Part shown: one piece after another, positions 1 to 9,208 of the stretch
Numbering within the stretch: the stretch's first letter is position 1
Layout: every line of letters begins with the position of its first letter
Assembly (NCBI RefSeq): GCF_040448675.1
Contig: NZ_CP159289.1
Span: 6,245,001-6,309,000, forward strand
DNA: 64,000 bases
Origin: Dyadobacter sp. 676
GTDB lineage: Bacteria > Bacteroidota > Bacteroidia > Cytophagales > Spirosomataceae
Reading direction: 5' to 3'
Notes under the pieces: generated by a model
What the model saw: the letters and a program-made list of their open reading frames with translations, nothing else
What the model was told of the DNA's origin: nothing
Databases searched by the model: none
Translations under genes and position numbers: made by a program

Positions 1-539
1 TTCCATTGCAGGCCCATTTCCCCAGAGACACGCGGATTGAATCTGTTGTATTCCTGAGCGTTCCCATGAAAACGGGTGCTATCGTTTCTCTTTTCCGAGT
101 AACCCAGGAAATACTCCGTTTGCAGACCGAGGCCAGCAACTAACTTAACAAGCGACCGACCCGACAAATAACCACGCAGACTGAGCCCGAGAGAAACAAT
201 GTGATGTCGCTCTTTTTGTAAATAGTCTAAATGGTTGCAGTTACACAGCGTATTTGTCGGGACATTCTGATTGCTATAATAGGTTCTGACCAGGACAGAG
301 ATTCGATGCGCGACAAATTTCTCGCCGTAAGCACCTACCTCTATCGAATGTTTGGACGCGAAATGGCTTTTTGCATCCGGAATACCGCCAGCACCGTTTA
401 GTTTCCGGTTATAGTAGTCCTTTCCATAGCCAGCGAAAATTCCAATCTGCAGTTTGCTGAAATCTTGCGAAATCACCGGGTTACTCTGGAATAGTAGTAT
501 TAGTATGATGAGGAGCGAAGTTACTAATGGGTTTTTCAT
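1..539 (-). CDS. outer-membrane beta-barrel-like protein (3' end outside window)
   Basis: The minus strand is open from the ATG at 537-539 to the window edge (about 179 codons, no stop). It begins with a hydrophobic signal peptide (MKNPLVTSLLIILILLF) followed by QDFSKLQIGIFAGYGKDYY. The rest alternates aromatic/hydrophobic and polar residues with repeated glycines (GAYGEKFVAHRISVLVRTYY, LGLSLRGYLSGRSLVKLVAG), which is the texture of a small outer-membrane barrel of the PorT/OMP_b-brl type. It lies about 100 bp downstream of a T9SS cargo gene on the same strand. No specific function can be assigned; the carboxyl end is missing. Confidence 0.6.
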   Translation of the reverse strand, partial: MKNPLVTSLLIILILLFQSNPVISQDFSKLQIGIFAGYGKDYYNRKLNGAGGIPDAKSHFASKHSIEVGAYGEKFVAHRISVLVRTYYSNQNVPTNTLCNCNHLDYLQKERHHIVSLGLSLRGYLSGRSLVKLVAGLGLQTEYFLGYSEKRNDSTRFHGNAQEYNRFNPRVSGEMGLQW

Positions 540-645
540 GATTTTATCGGCTTGTTTTTAAATCATTGTAATAGTATGCGCATCCTTTCAGGTTTTAATT
601 TTGAATTTTTGTTTGGAACAGCGTGAATGTAATATGTCCCTCGAC

Positions 646-1064
646 TTAGATCTGATACGTCCATTTTACCTTGTTTCCGTCGATAAATTGTTTGTTATTG
701 AAAATGTCAACTACGTTGATCTTTCTAACAATTTTTCGAGAGTCTTCGCTGATAAGTTGTACTTCACCATAAAGATTTTCCAGATAATCTGTATTCTCAA
801 ATTCAAATGTTATAAAATCATTCGCCGGATTAGGATAGGCGACAAAGGCTGCGCAACTGACAGATTTAAATCATTCGAAGCGGGAATCCCTTCGATAAGA
901 GCTCGGTCATAATATTGAACCAGTACGACCTTTTTACTCAGGTAAACGGGATATTTTGTATTATTAGCGAAATGATACACGTCCTGGGCGAACGCATTAA
1001 AACTTGAATGAGGCAGGACGAATGCAATCATTACTGCCAGTAAAGAAAAAATGTGTGTTTTCAT
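646..1064 (-). CDS. small secreted protein with T9SS C-terminal sorting domain, frame broken by 1 nt
   Basis: The first frame (1064 down to 810) gives a signal peptide (MKTHIFSLLAVMIAFVLP...AFAQ) and about 55 mature residues. At about position 842 the continuation moves to another frame that reads YPNPANDFITFEFEN and runs to TAA at 646-648. YPNP followed by a beta-rich tail is the hallmark of the type A sorting domain that directs export by the type IX system. The total is 419 nt, one short of 140 codons, so one missing base (for example a G giving LSAYPNP) reunites it. The intact protein would be about 139 aa, with a passenger of only 55 residues and no recognised domain. Confidence 0.55.
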
Positions 1065-1231
1065 AGTAAATAAGTTTTAGCTGTATCACATGTAACCGCA
1101 GTGGTGGGCAAAGAACTCCATTGCCATATCGACTTAAATCGATCTGGAACTAAACCTAGATAAGTTTGAACTTTAAAACTATTTTCCTTGTCAGGCGATG
1201 ATCAGACGGCAATGGGCGGATTATCAAACGC

Positions 1232-2473
1232 CTAATCCTGTAACCGCTTCACAATCCACGGCAGCGTCAATCCCTGGCCGATCAGCGTAAAGAGTACCAC
1301 GGCTACGGAAATGAAGATGATGGCATTCCGCATCGGAAAGGGCGTGCCGTCGTGCAGGTGGGTAGGGAGACCGATGGCGATGGCCAGCGAAACGATGCCC
1401 CGCATGCCCGACCAACTGATGATCAGACTGTTTTTGAAATCCAGGAGCGCATTTTCGCTGATCCGGCCCCGGCCGGTTTCGAAGCCTTTTTGCAGATTGG
1501 CCTTTTGCCAGAAGACCCGCACCATGCGAAGGACCAGAGCGATAATGGTGATAATCAATGCATAGCCGACGTAGGGCAACAATTGATCGCTGCTGATGTT
1601 TTTGATTACGTAGGGGAACTGCAATCCTATTAATATGAAGATCAGCCCGTTGAGGAGGAAAATGATGATTTCCCAAATGGCTTTGGATTGTTGTTTGAGC
1701 GGTGCGGGGAATATTTTCTTACTGAAATCGGCAATGCCCAGGCCGAGGATCACGACCGCGATAACGCCGGAAACTTCCAGTTCTTCCGCGACCCGGTAGG
1801 CCACAAACGGCATCAGGAGCATCATGCCGATGGTTGCCTGCGGGTTGTTGTGAATGCGCATGATGATCGCGCCGAGAATCCGGCCTATGACCAGCCCCAC
1901 GACCGCACCACCCAGGAGCAGAACGGCAAATTCCGCGGATGCTTTCCAGAATATAAAAGCGGAACCCGTGACGGCAGCCACCGAAAAACGATAGGCAACC
2001 AGCGCCGACGCGTCGTTGACAAGGCTTTCACCTTCGAGTATGGTATTGGTTTTCGACGAAAGGCCCAACCCTTTGGTAATGCTCATCGCAGCCACGGCAT
2101 CGGTGGCGGAAAGGATCGAACCCAGGACGAATGCCAATGGCCAGGTCATGCCGGGGATGAGGAAGTAAGCCACAGCCGCAATGCCTGTGGCGGTGATAAA
2201 TACAAGGGAAATAGCCAGAGTGCCGATGGTGTTGATATTGGTCCTGAAATCCTGAAAATTGATATTGAATGCGGCATCGTACAGCAATGGCGGCAGAAAT
2301 ATCAGGAATACAACCTCCGGGTTCAGCTCGATCACGGGAAGGGTGGGGATGAACCCGATGGCGATCCCGGCGGTGATGAGTAATACCGGATAGGGTATGC
2401 TGACACGATCGGCAACGGTGGAAAGGCCGATCATGATAGTCATGATAATCATGACAATACTGTAATTTTCCAT
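1232..2473 (-). CDS. Na+/H+ antiporter, CPA1/NhaP type
   Basis: 413 residues starting at the ATG at 2471-2473. The protein is hydrophobic throughout, with about 11-12 membrane segments. The CPA1 core is visible: FLPPLLYDAAFN near residue 60, then SATDAVAAMSI (a Ser-Ala-Thr-Asp-Ala variant of the usual TDP motif), EGESLVNDASALVAY with the ND pair, GLIFILIGLQFP and a carboxyl-terminal SWSGMRGIVSLAIAIGLP. Family knowledge assigns electroneutral exchange of Na+ (or K+) for H+ at the inner membrane. It is shorter than homologues carrying a cytoplasmic tail. It stands alone, and its neighbours give no clue to a special role. Confidence 0.9.
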   Translation of the reverse strand: MENYSIVMIIMTIMIGLSTVADRVSIPYPVLLITAGIAIGFIPTLPVIELNPEVVFLIFLPPLLYDAAFNINFQDFRTNINTIGTLAISLVFITATGIAAVAYFLIPGMTWPLAFVLGSILSATDAVAAMSITKGLGLSSKTNTILEGESLVNDASALVAYRFSVAAVTGSAFIFWKASAEFAVLLLGGAVVGLVIGRILGAIIMRIHNNPQATIGMMLLMPFVAYRVAEELEVSGVIAVVILGLGIADFSKKIFPAPLKQQSKAIWEIIIFLLNGLIFILIGLQFPYVIKNISSDQLLPYVGYALIITIIALVLRMVRVFWQKANLQKGFETGRGRISENALLDFKNSLIISWSGMRGIVSLAIAIGLPTHLHDGTPFPMRNAIIFISVAVVLFTLIGQGLTLPWIVKRLQD

Positions 2474-2639
2474 GAGGTTTTTATGAAGGCTAATGTGCGA
2501 AGAGGTCGTGATGTTTCAAAGCTTAGCATGAATGTGGAAAGTCAAGGGCATTGCAGGAAAATTCCGGCATTGACGGTTTTGTTCTATTTTGACGGACGGG
2601 TGGAGCCTAGTTTTGCTTTAAACCAAAACAAACAAAACA

Positions 2640-3490
2640 ATGATAGCCATCACAGGAGCAAACGGAAACCTTGGAAAAGCCACCCTTTCATTTCTGGTAA
2701 AAAGGACGATCCCGTCCAATATCGTCGCAATCGTGCGCGACGCCGGCAAGCTCGGCGAGTATGCAGGTTCTGGAATACACATCAGGACGGCCGATTATGA
2801 AGATCAGGAGTCGCTGGAAAAGGCACTGACGGGCGTCGAACGGTTGTTGCAGGTTTCGTCCTCCGCCACAGGCGTACGCGCGATGGCGCAGGAGACGCGT
2901 GTGGTGCAAGCCGCAGTGCATTGCGGTGTGAAGGAAATTGCCTACACGAGCACACTTTTTCCATCCGGGTTTGCCCATTTTCACGCTGCACATGTTTGCC
3001 AGAATACGGAAGAACTAATCCGCCGAAGCGGCATGCAGTACGTATTTTTCCGGAACAGCATGTACCATGAAACGGTCCCGCTTTTCATCGGCGAGGCGAC
3101 GGGCAGATCTTTTATCCGTCGGGCAACGGGCGTGTGAGTTTTGTTTCCAGAAAGGATATTGCGGAAGCGCTTTCGAACGTGCTGACAGGCCCGGCCTTCA
3201 GTAATGCAGGTTTCGATATTACCGGCCCGGAAGCCCATAGCTTCGGGGATATTGCACTCCTATTGAAGGAAGTCGCGGGGTTCAATGAGGCTGCGCACAC
3301 CGACATCCCTGTTGAAGATTACCGGAAAGCACTGGCTGGTTTTGGGATGACGGAAGAGGAAACCGGCTTTTACGTGAGCATGGCCGAAAGCATACGGGCG
3401 GGTGAATTTGAAAAGACAGACCGCTCGCTGGAAATTTTTCTGGGACGTAAACCACTTGGTATTCAGGAATATCTGAAAGAACTGTTTTGA
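2640..3490 (+). CDS. NmrA/QOR2-type NAD(P)-dependent oxidoreductase, frame broken by 1 nt
   Basis: The first segment (2640-3137) opens with the Rossmann motif TGANGNLGKATLSFL and continues with VERLLQVSSSATG and KEIAYTSTLF. The second (to 3490) carries SFVSRKDIAEALSNVLTGP and FDITGPEAHSF, the usual second half of YtfG/QOR2-like atypical SDRs. Between them a single C is missing at about 3104: adding it gives ATGQIFYPSGNGRVSFVS and one 283-residue protein, the family's normal length. The family reduces quinones or related small molecules with NAD(P)H. The AraC-type gene follows by about 30 bp on the same strand and may regulate it. The broken frame is probably a sequencing error. Confidence 0.8.
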
Positions 3491-3523
3491 AAAAATGGTA
3501 ACTTGCCGTATTCACTGAAAGCC

Positions 3524-4333
3524 ATGAAATATCACCAGATCCAGCCACCGCCGCATTTACAGGAATATGTCAGGTATTACTGGGCACTCGAAAGTACCGG
3601 ATCGCTGGGTGAGGAAATTCATTTCGTGACCATCGCAGACGGCTCACCGGGCATTATCTTCCAGCAATCGGACAGGGCTTCGTTTCAGGAAGGCAAGCGG
3701 CTGTCGCCTGTATTCATGTACGGTCAGACGACCGGTCATACCCGCATTGTCTCGCCGTCCAGTTTCAACACTATTGGCGTTTACTTTTATCCTCACGCGT
3801 TAAAATCGGTATTCGGGATGGATTCCAGCGAGCTGACAGACAACTGCCTCGACCTGAACCTTTTTCTTAATGGAAGGAGGTTGGTCGAACGGCTCGAAGA
3901 TGCGGTAACCATTGAAACAAAGGTCGATGTAATTTCCGAATGCCTTTGGGAGCAGGTTTGCCGGCACGAGCATTCGCTGCAAGCCACTACGCGCTATGCT
4001 TTGCAGCGCATTATCCGGTCGCAAGGGGCGGTTACCCTAATGGACCTGCGGCAGGAATTGAAGGTTTCGGAACGGACCCTGGAAAGGCGCTTTCAGGAAG
4101 GGATCGGTGTGTCGCCCATGCTATTTGCCCGGATATGCCGCTTTCAGGCATCGCTTAACCAGCTTCGCAGCCGGTCGTACGGCAAACTTTCGGACATAGC
4201 ATTCGAGCGGGAATATGCCGACCAGTCACACTTCATCCGCAATTTCAAGGAATTCACCGGCCTCACGCCGTTCCAGTTCCGGAAGAGCATCTGCGAAACC
4301 GTCGAGAATTTCCCGGTGCTGGTTCAATCGTAG
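3524..4333 (+). CDS. AraC family transcriptional regulator
   Basis: The ATG at 3524 (MKYHQIQPPPHLQEYV) is preferred to the upstream TTG at 3503. About 269 residues. The N-terminal half resembles the DUF6597 ligand/dimerisation domain found in Bacteroidota AraC regulators (YYWALES, ...GVYFYPHALKSVFG). The C-terminal half has the two helix-turn-helix units: VTLMDLRQELKVSERTLERRF and LSDIAFEREYADQSHFIRNF followed by KEFTGLTPFQFR. It probably controls the adjoining oxidoreductase gene. Its last 10 bp overlap the convergent hydrolase gene. Confidence 0.85.
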   Translation: MKYHQIQPPPHLQEYVRYYWALESTGSLGEEIHFVTIADGSPGIIFQQSDRASFQEGKRLSPVFMYGQTTGHTRIVSPSSFNTIGVYFYPHALKSVFGMDSSELTDNCLDLNLFLNGRRLVERLEDAVTIETKVDVISECLWEQVCRHEHSLQATTRYALQRIIRSQGAVTLMDLRQELKVSERTLERRFQEGIGVSPMLFARICRFQASLNQLRSRSYGKLSDIAFEREYADQSHFIRNFKEFTGLTPFQFRKSICETVENFPVLVQS

Positions 4334-5307
4334 GCAATCACGTCGCCCATAACCTTCCATTCAAACCGTACCGAAACAGGATGGTGATCGGAGAGCGGCA
4401 ATCCCTCCGCGTTCTTAAACAGCTCCTTTTCCAATGCGTAGGCTTCGGGTTTGAGCCGGATGAAGGCGTTGCTCCTGAAAAGGACTTTGTCGATGGTCTC
4501 GCAGGAGTCGGTTAGGCTCAGGATATCGCTGGAAGGAATGGCGTTGCTGGGCACAGGGAGCCGGTTTTGGCAATGCATGTTTACCCAGGCATCACTCAGT
4601 CCGTTTTCCCTCAGTAACCAATCCACATTATCCCGGCCGAAGCTGTAACGGCCGTTGAGATCGCCCATTACGATCACGGCGTTGCCGGCCGAATGCAGCC
4701 GGATGTAGGTCGATAACTGCTCCATGTTGCGGCGCCGCGCCAGGGCGGCCCTGGGATGGTTGTAGGCATTGGCATGGACATTGTAGAAGTCGATGAAGCG
4801 GTCGGGGGCGATTTCTATGCGTGTATAGGTGAAACCTTTGGGCGTAAAACAGTCGGCTCCGGTGCAGTCCGTCCACGCGATGCGGCGCAGGTGCGTCACC
4901 GGGAATTTCGACAGGGTATTAAGGCCGTCGCCGGTCATGACGGCGCCTTTGGTGGGCGTGCGGAACGGGTGGGCGTTGCCGTTGTGGTACAAATGCCCGT
5001 TATAATTGAAATCCTCCTGCACATGTACGATGTCGTAGCGGTTGAGCAAACGGCCGATGGCGGCGATGCTCTCCCTTCGTGGCGTTATTGCGCTGGAAAT
5101 GAACTGCGGAAGGCCGGCAATGTTATAGGTAATCACCGAAAAATTGCCACCGGCGGGGGAGCCTGAAACCCGGGGTACGGCGCGGGTCGCGGAAAGCTCC
5201 GTCCGCTGGCGGACGGCGGGAGTGGCTTCGGACAGAAAGAAGAGAATCGATAACCAGGAAATGGATTTCAGGAATCTGTTTTTGTCGAGAGGTAAAGATG
5301 CCCACAT
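4324..5307 (-). CDS. endonuclease/exonuclease/phosphatase-fold hydrolase
   Basis: 327 residues with a hydrophobic N-terminal segment (ISWLSILFFLSEA), likely an export signal. The EEP-fold landmarks appear in order: FSVITYNIAGLP (Asn), IVHVQEDFNY (Glu metal ligand), FIDFYNVHANAY, VIVMGDLNGRYS (Asp/Asn) and the terminal LPLSDHHPVSVRFEW (catalytic His). The fold hydrolyses phosphodiesters or phosphomonoesters with Mg2+. The overall shape, secretion signal and ITPRRESIAAI region resemble sphingomyelinase/inositol-phosphatase-like members rather than DNA repair enzymes. The substrate is unknown. It is transcribed convergently with the AraC gene. Confidence 0.8.
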   Translation of the reverse strand: MWASLPLDKNRFLKSISWLSILFFLSEATPAVRQRTELSATRAVPRVSGSPAGGNFSVITYNIAGLPQFISSAITPRRESIAAIGRLLNRYDIVHVQEDFNYNGHLYHNGNAHPFRTPTKGAVMTGDGLNTLSKFPVTHLRRIAWTDCTGADCFTPKGFTYTRIEIAPDRFIDFYNVHANAYNHPRAALARRRNMEQLSTYIRLHSAGNAVIVMGDLNGRYSFGRDNVDWLLRENGLSDAWVNMHCQNRLPVPSNAIPSSDILSLTDSCETIDKVLFRSNAFIRLKPEAYALEKELFKNAEGLPLSDHHPVSVRFEWKVMGDVIAYD

Positions 5308-5477
5308 AGCATGCCTGTTGGTACGCCCAAAACTACCAGCGGCATGTGGTCAGGATGATTCCAAATTGTTAAGAATACATTATTTTTCAGCCGGACAACC
5401 CTTTTTTGCAGGCAAGCCGTGCATTGGGCGGCTTATCTTTACGGCAGGTTTATTTTTTAACAGCGATAATCTATTCC

Positions 5478-6380
5478 ATGACCCGTAATTTCCGACGCTT
5501 AGTATTCGCATTTTTCCTTTCGGCAGCCAGCCTGGCGAATGCGCTTTCCCAATCCATTCCCCCGAAATCTTTCCTCGTTTGCGGCGACAGCAAAGTGCTG
5601 CTCGTAGACTATTCGAAATCGAAAGACAGCATTCCGGAAATCATATGGTCGTGGGACGCGCGCCAGGCCACGGATCTGCCCGAACTATACCGGACGAAGC
5701 TGTTCAATACGATGGACGACTGCAAGGCCGTACGTGGAGGCAAACAACTCCTGGTGTCGTCGTCCGGCGGAGCGGTTGCATTGGTGGATATGCAGGACAA
5801 AAAGGTACTGTTCCATACTACCGTCCCCAATGCGCATTCGATCGAGCTATTGCCGGGAGATCTTCTCGCCGCGGCCGCTTCCGTGCAGCCCGCCGGTAAC
5901 AAGCTGATGCTCTTCTCCCTGAAACAGCCCGATAAACCCCTCTTCACGGACAGCCTTTATTCGGCGCACGGCGTGGTGTGGAACGTAAAGCGCCAAAGCC
6001 TGTTTGCATTGGGCTACGATGTGCTGCGGGAGTATAAGATCGTGGCGGGCAACAGCCTGCAAATGGTGGCCAAATGGACAATCCCGGGCATCGGCGGACA
6101 TGAGCTGCAACCGGTGAACACGGCCGGTGATTTGTTTGTGACGGAACATCACGGCTCGTGGCTGTTCAGCCTGGCTACCCAACAGTTCACGAAAATCCAG
6201 GGCTTTCCTGATGCGGAGAACATTAAAAGCCTCGGCCGCGACGCGTCGGGCCAATACATTTATACAATCCCGGAGGAAAGCTGGTGGACATTCCACGTCA
6301 AATTCCACGAGCCCGCACGCACGTTCGCGTTCCCGGACATGCATGTGTACAAGGCGCGCTGGTTCGACAACGGTTTGTAA
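5478..6380 (+). CDS. secreted DUF6528-like beta-propeller protein
   Basis: The ATG at 5478 gives MTRNFRRLVFAFFLSAASLANALSQ, a clean signal peptide, which the longer upstream reading would bury. About 300 residues. The start of the mature part, FLVCGDSKVLLVDY followed by EIIWSWDARQATDLP, and repeats such as LLVSSSGGAVALVDMQDKKVLF and ELLPGDLLAAAAS suggest a WD/YVTN-like propeller as in DUF6528 proteins. No catalytic residues are recognisable. It precedes the phosphatase gene by 126 bp on the same strand. Confidence 0.65.
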   Translation: MTRNFRRLVFAFFLSAASLANALSQSIPPKSFLVCGDSKVLLVDYSKSKDSIPEIIWSWDARQATDLPELYRTKLFNTMDDCKAVRGGKQLLVSSSGGAVALVDMQDKKVLFHTTVPNAHSIELLPGDLLAAAASVQPAGNKLMLFSLKQPDKPLFTDSLYSAHGVVWNVKRQSLFALGYDVLREYKIVAGNSLQMVAKWTIPGIGGHELQPVNTAGDLFVTEHHGSWLFSLATQQFTKIQGFPDAENIKSLGRDASGQYIYTIPEESWWTFHVKFHEPARTFAFPDMHVYKARWFDNGL

Positions 6381-6506
6381 GCGGTAGTCCGGTTTTAAAT
6401 TATTGTTATGAAAAAGGCATTCCACGGCGGGGAAAGGCTTTTAGGCAGATATTTGCGCAAAATCCCGGCTTCCAACTAATCTTGAAACGTGCCGGGGCGC
6501 TCGTTC

Positions 6507-8333
6507 ATGAAAGCTTTTTCAAGACTCTCAATTTCTCTTTTTGCGTTGCTGCCCTGGGCTGCTTGTGCTCAGACTCAAAGCGATAACCCGTTGTCGCGTG
6601 CGCATTCGCATAACGATTACATGCAGGCAGCGCCGTTTGCGCTGGCTTATCAACATCAGTTCGGCTCGGTGGAGGCCGATGTGCATTTTCGCAACGATAC
6701 GCTTTTCGTAGCGCACGATGCCAGGGATATTAGCTCCGACCGGACCTTCGATAAGCTGTATTTGCAACAAATTGTTAAGAAGGTAGCTCAAAATCAGGGA
6801 AGTATATTTAAAGATAAACGCCGGACGATGACGCTGCTGGTCGACCTTAAAACAGTTTCCCGGCCTACGCTCGACGCGTTGGTGAAAATATTGGCGCCTC
6901 ACGAAAGCCTGCTTGCGCCGAAAGGCACTGTGAAAGTGGTGGTAAGCGGCAATACGCCACCGGCCGATCAGTTTGAACAATATCCCGCCTATATTTTCTT
7001 CGATGGCAGGCCGGGCGTGAATTACACGGCAGGACAGGCTACCCGTCTCGGAATGATCAGTCAGGATTTTCACCGGTATTCGCAATGGAACGGAAAGGGT
7101 ATTCCGGTGGAGAACGACCGCAAGGCTCTTACGGATGTGATCGCTCAGGCGCACGCGCTCGGCAAGCCGTTCCGCTTCTGGGCGAGTCCCGATAATATAA
7201 ATGCATGGAAAGTGCTGATGAACCTCGGCGTGGATTATATCAATACCGACCATGTCGCCGAATTAGGCACATTTTTAAAGAGCCGGAAAAACGCCGAATA
7301 CAAGTCGACCCGGTTTTACAAGCCCTATCAACCCACTTATAAAAACAACGACGCGCTCGGGAAGGTAAAAAACATCATCCTGCTTATCGGCGACGGAATG
7401 GGTTTGGCGCAGATCTACTCAGGGCTTACTGCCAACCGGGGCGAACTGAACCTGGGCAAATTTCTGAATATCGGCTTTTCCAAAACGGCGTCGTCGGACA
7501 ATTACATTACCGACTCGGCCGCGGGCGCCACGGCCTTCGCCACAGGCAACAAGACGCGTAACCGGGCGATAGGCGTGGATTCGAACCTCGTAGCGGTGTC
7601 CTCCATTATCCGTCAGGTGAAAGCCACAGGCAGGAAGGCGGCGCTGATCTCCGCCGGCGACATCACCGACGCCACGCCCGCTGCATTTTACGCGCACCGG
7701 CCCGAGCGTAGCATGATGGACGAAATTGCGACGGACTATCTGAAAGAACCGGTGGATGTGCTCATTGGCGGCGGGTACAGCCATTTTGCAAAAACCAAAA
7801 CCGCCGACACGCTCAAAGCGCGCGGATTTCAGGTGTCGGATAACTGGAATGACCTCTCGCAAATGAAGGCGCCGTTCGTATTGCTGGACGACAGGCACAC
7901 GGTTTCCATGCTGAATGGCCGCGGCGATTTTCTCAAAGATTCGTTTCAAAAAGCGTTGCAGTCGCTGCAATCGAACCGGAAGGGATTTTTCATAATGGCC
8001 GAAGGCGCGCAGGTAGATTACGGCGGTCACGCCAACCAGTTGCCTTATGTGGTGACCGAAATGCTCGATTTCGACCAGCTCGTGGGCGAAGCGCTCCGTT
8101 TTGCGGATTCCAATGGTGAAACACTGGTAATCGTCACCGCCGACCACGAAACCGGAGGCCTGACGCTGCTCGACGGCAACCTGAAATCGGGATATGTCGA
8201 TGGCCAGTTCAGCACCGGCGACCACACGGGCATCATGGTACCTGTATTCGCCTATGGCCCGCATTCACTGGATTTCAGGGGTGTTTACGAGAATACCGAC
8301 ATTTACCAGAAAATGAAACGGGTGTTGGAGTAG
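6507..8333 (+). CDS. two-domain protein: PLC/GDPD-like domain plus alkaline phosphatase
   Basis: The ATG at 6507 (MKAFSRLSISLFALLPWAACAQ) gives a signal peptide and 608 residues. The N-terminal 270 residues look like the PLC-like phosphodiesterase/GDPD superfamily: RAHSHNDY, SVEADVHFRNDTLFVAHD, LLVDLK and VDYINTDHVAEL, with His and acidic residues in the expected places. From about residue 290 an alkaline phosphatase begins: NIILLIGDGMGLAQI, then TDSAAGATAFATG with the phosphorylated Ser, DATPAAFYAHR, EGAQVDYGGHAN, VTADHETGG and GDHTGIMVPVFA. A phosphodiesterase joined to a phosphomonoesterase would release phosphate from lipid head groups or diesters in the periplasm. The coupling is inferred. 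Confidence 0.85.
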   Translation: MKAFSRLSISLFALLPWAACAQTQSDNPLSRAHSHNDYMQAAPFALAYQHQFGSVEADVHFRNDTLFVAHDARDISSDRTFDKLYLQQIVKKVAQNQGSIFKDKRRTMTLLVDLKTVSRPTLDALVKILAPHESLLAPKGTVKVVVSGNTPPADQFEQYPAYIFFDGRPGVNYTAGQATRLGMISQDFHRYSQWNGKGIPVENDRKALTDVIAQAHALGKPFRFWASPDNINAWKVLMNLGVDYINTDHVAELGTFLKSRKNAEYKSTRFYKPYQPTYKNNDALGKVKNIILLIGDGMGLAQIYSGLTANRGELNLGKFLNIGFSKTASSDNYITDSAAGATAFATGNKTRNRAIGVDSNLVAVSSIIRQVKATGRKAALISAGDITDATPAAFYAHRPERSMMDEIATDYLKEPVDVLIGGGYSHFAKTKTADTLKARGFQVSDNWNDLSQMKAPFVLLDDRHTVSMLNGRGDFLKDSFQKALQSLQSNRKGFFIMAEGAQVDYGGHANQLPYVVTEMLDFDQLVGEALRFADSNGETLVIVTADHETGGLTLLDGNLKSGYVDGQFSTGDHTGIMVPVFAYGPHSLDFRGVYENTDIYQKMKRVLE

Positions 8334-8340
8334 GGGGAAA

Positions 8341-8400
8341 GGGAGGAAGGAGGAAAGGGACATTCCTTCCTTCCTCCACCGTCCCTTCCTCCTTCTTCCC
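8341..8400 (+). terminator. purine/pyrimidine hairpin after the phosphatase gene
   Basis: Just after the stop codon, a 21-base all-purine-type arm (8341-8361, GGGAGGAAGG...) is matched by a complementary pyrimidine arm at 8381-8400 with one bulge and one mismatch, and an 18-nt loop. Pyrimidine-rich sequence continues to 8436. It can fold as a strong hairpin and probably ends transcription, although the tail is not a T-run. The strict strand asymmetry could also allow triplex formation. Confidence 0.5.
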
Positions 8401-8518
8401 ATTCCCCTTCCTCGGTCCTCCCTTTCCTCCTCCTTCAAAAATATCAACATTTTATAACCGTATTTTCCTATTTGATCCGTTTTGATGTTACATTTGTGCG
8501 AATCTGCCGTGTATTCCA

Positions 8519-9112
8519 TTGAAGATAGATGCGTTACATAACGAAACGGAATTGCTGACTGAAATCGCGGCCGGCAGCGAAAAGGCATTTGCCACTCTGT
8601 TTCACTGGTACCGCGACAAGGTTTATTCCGCCGCATTCCGGCTCACACATTCCAGTTTCCTGGCCGAAGAGGTAGTTCAGGACATTTTTCTGAAATTGTG
8701 GGTAAAAAGAGAAAGTCTGACGGCAATCGCGGGCTTCGAGGATTACCTGTTCATCATGACGCGCAACCACGTCTTTTCGACCTTGAAACGAATGGCACGC
8801 CAGCAGCAGCTCGTGGATGATCTTCAACTGGAACTGCCCACTGCCGAGAACACTACCTATAACCGCATGATCGACCTGGAAATCGAGGAGATCGTCCACC
8901 AGGCGGTGGAACTGTTGCCGGCCCAGCAAAAGCAGATATACCTTATGAGTAAGGAACAGGAGTTGAAGCGGGACGAGATCGCTAAAATGCTCCGTATTTC
9001 TTCCGAAACAGTCAAGACGCACCTCGCACGCGCGTTGCGGCACATACGGGCGTACAGCAAGTTGAAGCTGGAAATTACCATTTCGTGGCTGCTGTTTTTC
9101 CTGGTAAAATAA
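8519..9112 (+). CDS. ECF-type RNA polymerase sigma factor
   Basis: 197 residues, start codon TTG at 8519; no ATG lies in frame before the conserved start of region 2, so TTG is the best choice. Region 2 is visible as AFATLFHWYRDKVYSAAFRL...AEEVVQDIFLKLWVKR, and region 4 as LPAQQKQIYLMSKEQELKRDEIAKMLRISSETVKTHL. It directs polymerase to the downstream SusC/SusD locus in the usual FecI-FecR arrangement. A TACATTTG element (8489-8496), which fits the Bacteroidota -7 consensus, lies about 23 bp upstream, but I see no well-spaced -33 partner. The last 20 residues are hydrophobic, as in many Bacteroidota members. Confidence 0.9.
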   Translation: MKIDALHNETELLTEIAAGSEKAFATLFHWYRDKVYSAAFRLTHSSFLAEEVVQDIFLKLWVKRESLTAIAGFEDYLFIMTRNHVFSTLKRMARQQQLVDDLQLELPTAENTTYNRMIDLEIEEIVHQAVELLPAQQKQIYLMSKEQELKRDEIAKMLRISSETVKTHLARALRHIRAYSKLKLEITISWLLFFLVK

Positions 9113-9208
9113 TTTTTAAACTTTTTTTATCCCGTTGTCACCCGAAAATGTCCTGCGGAAGTCTTTATGGCTGACGGTCGGTAAGAGCCGTCCGTAATCC
9201 TGACTTAT

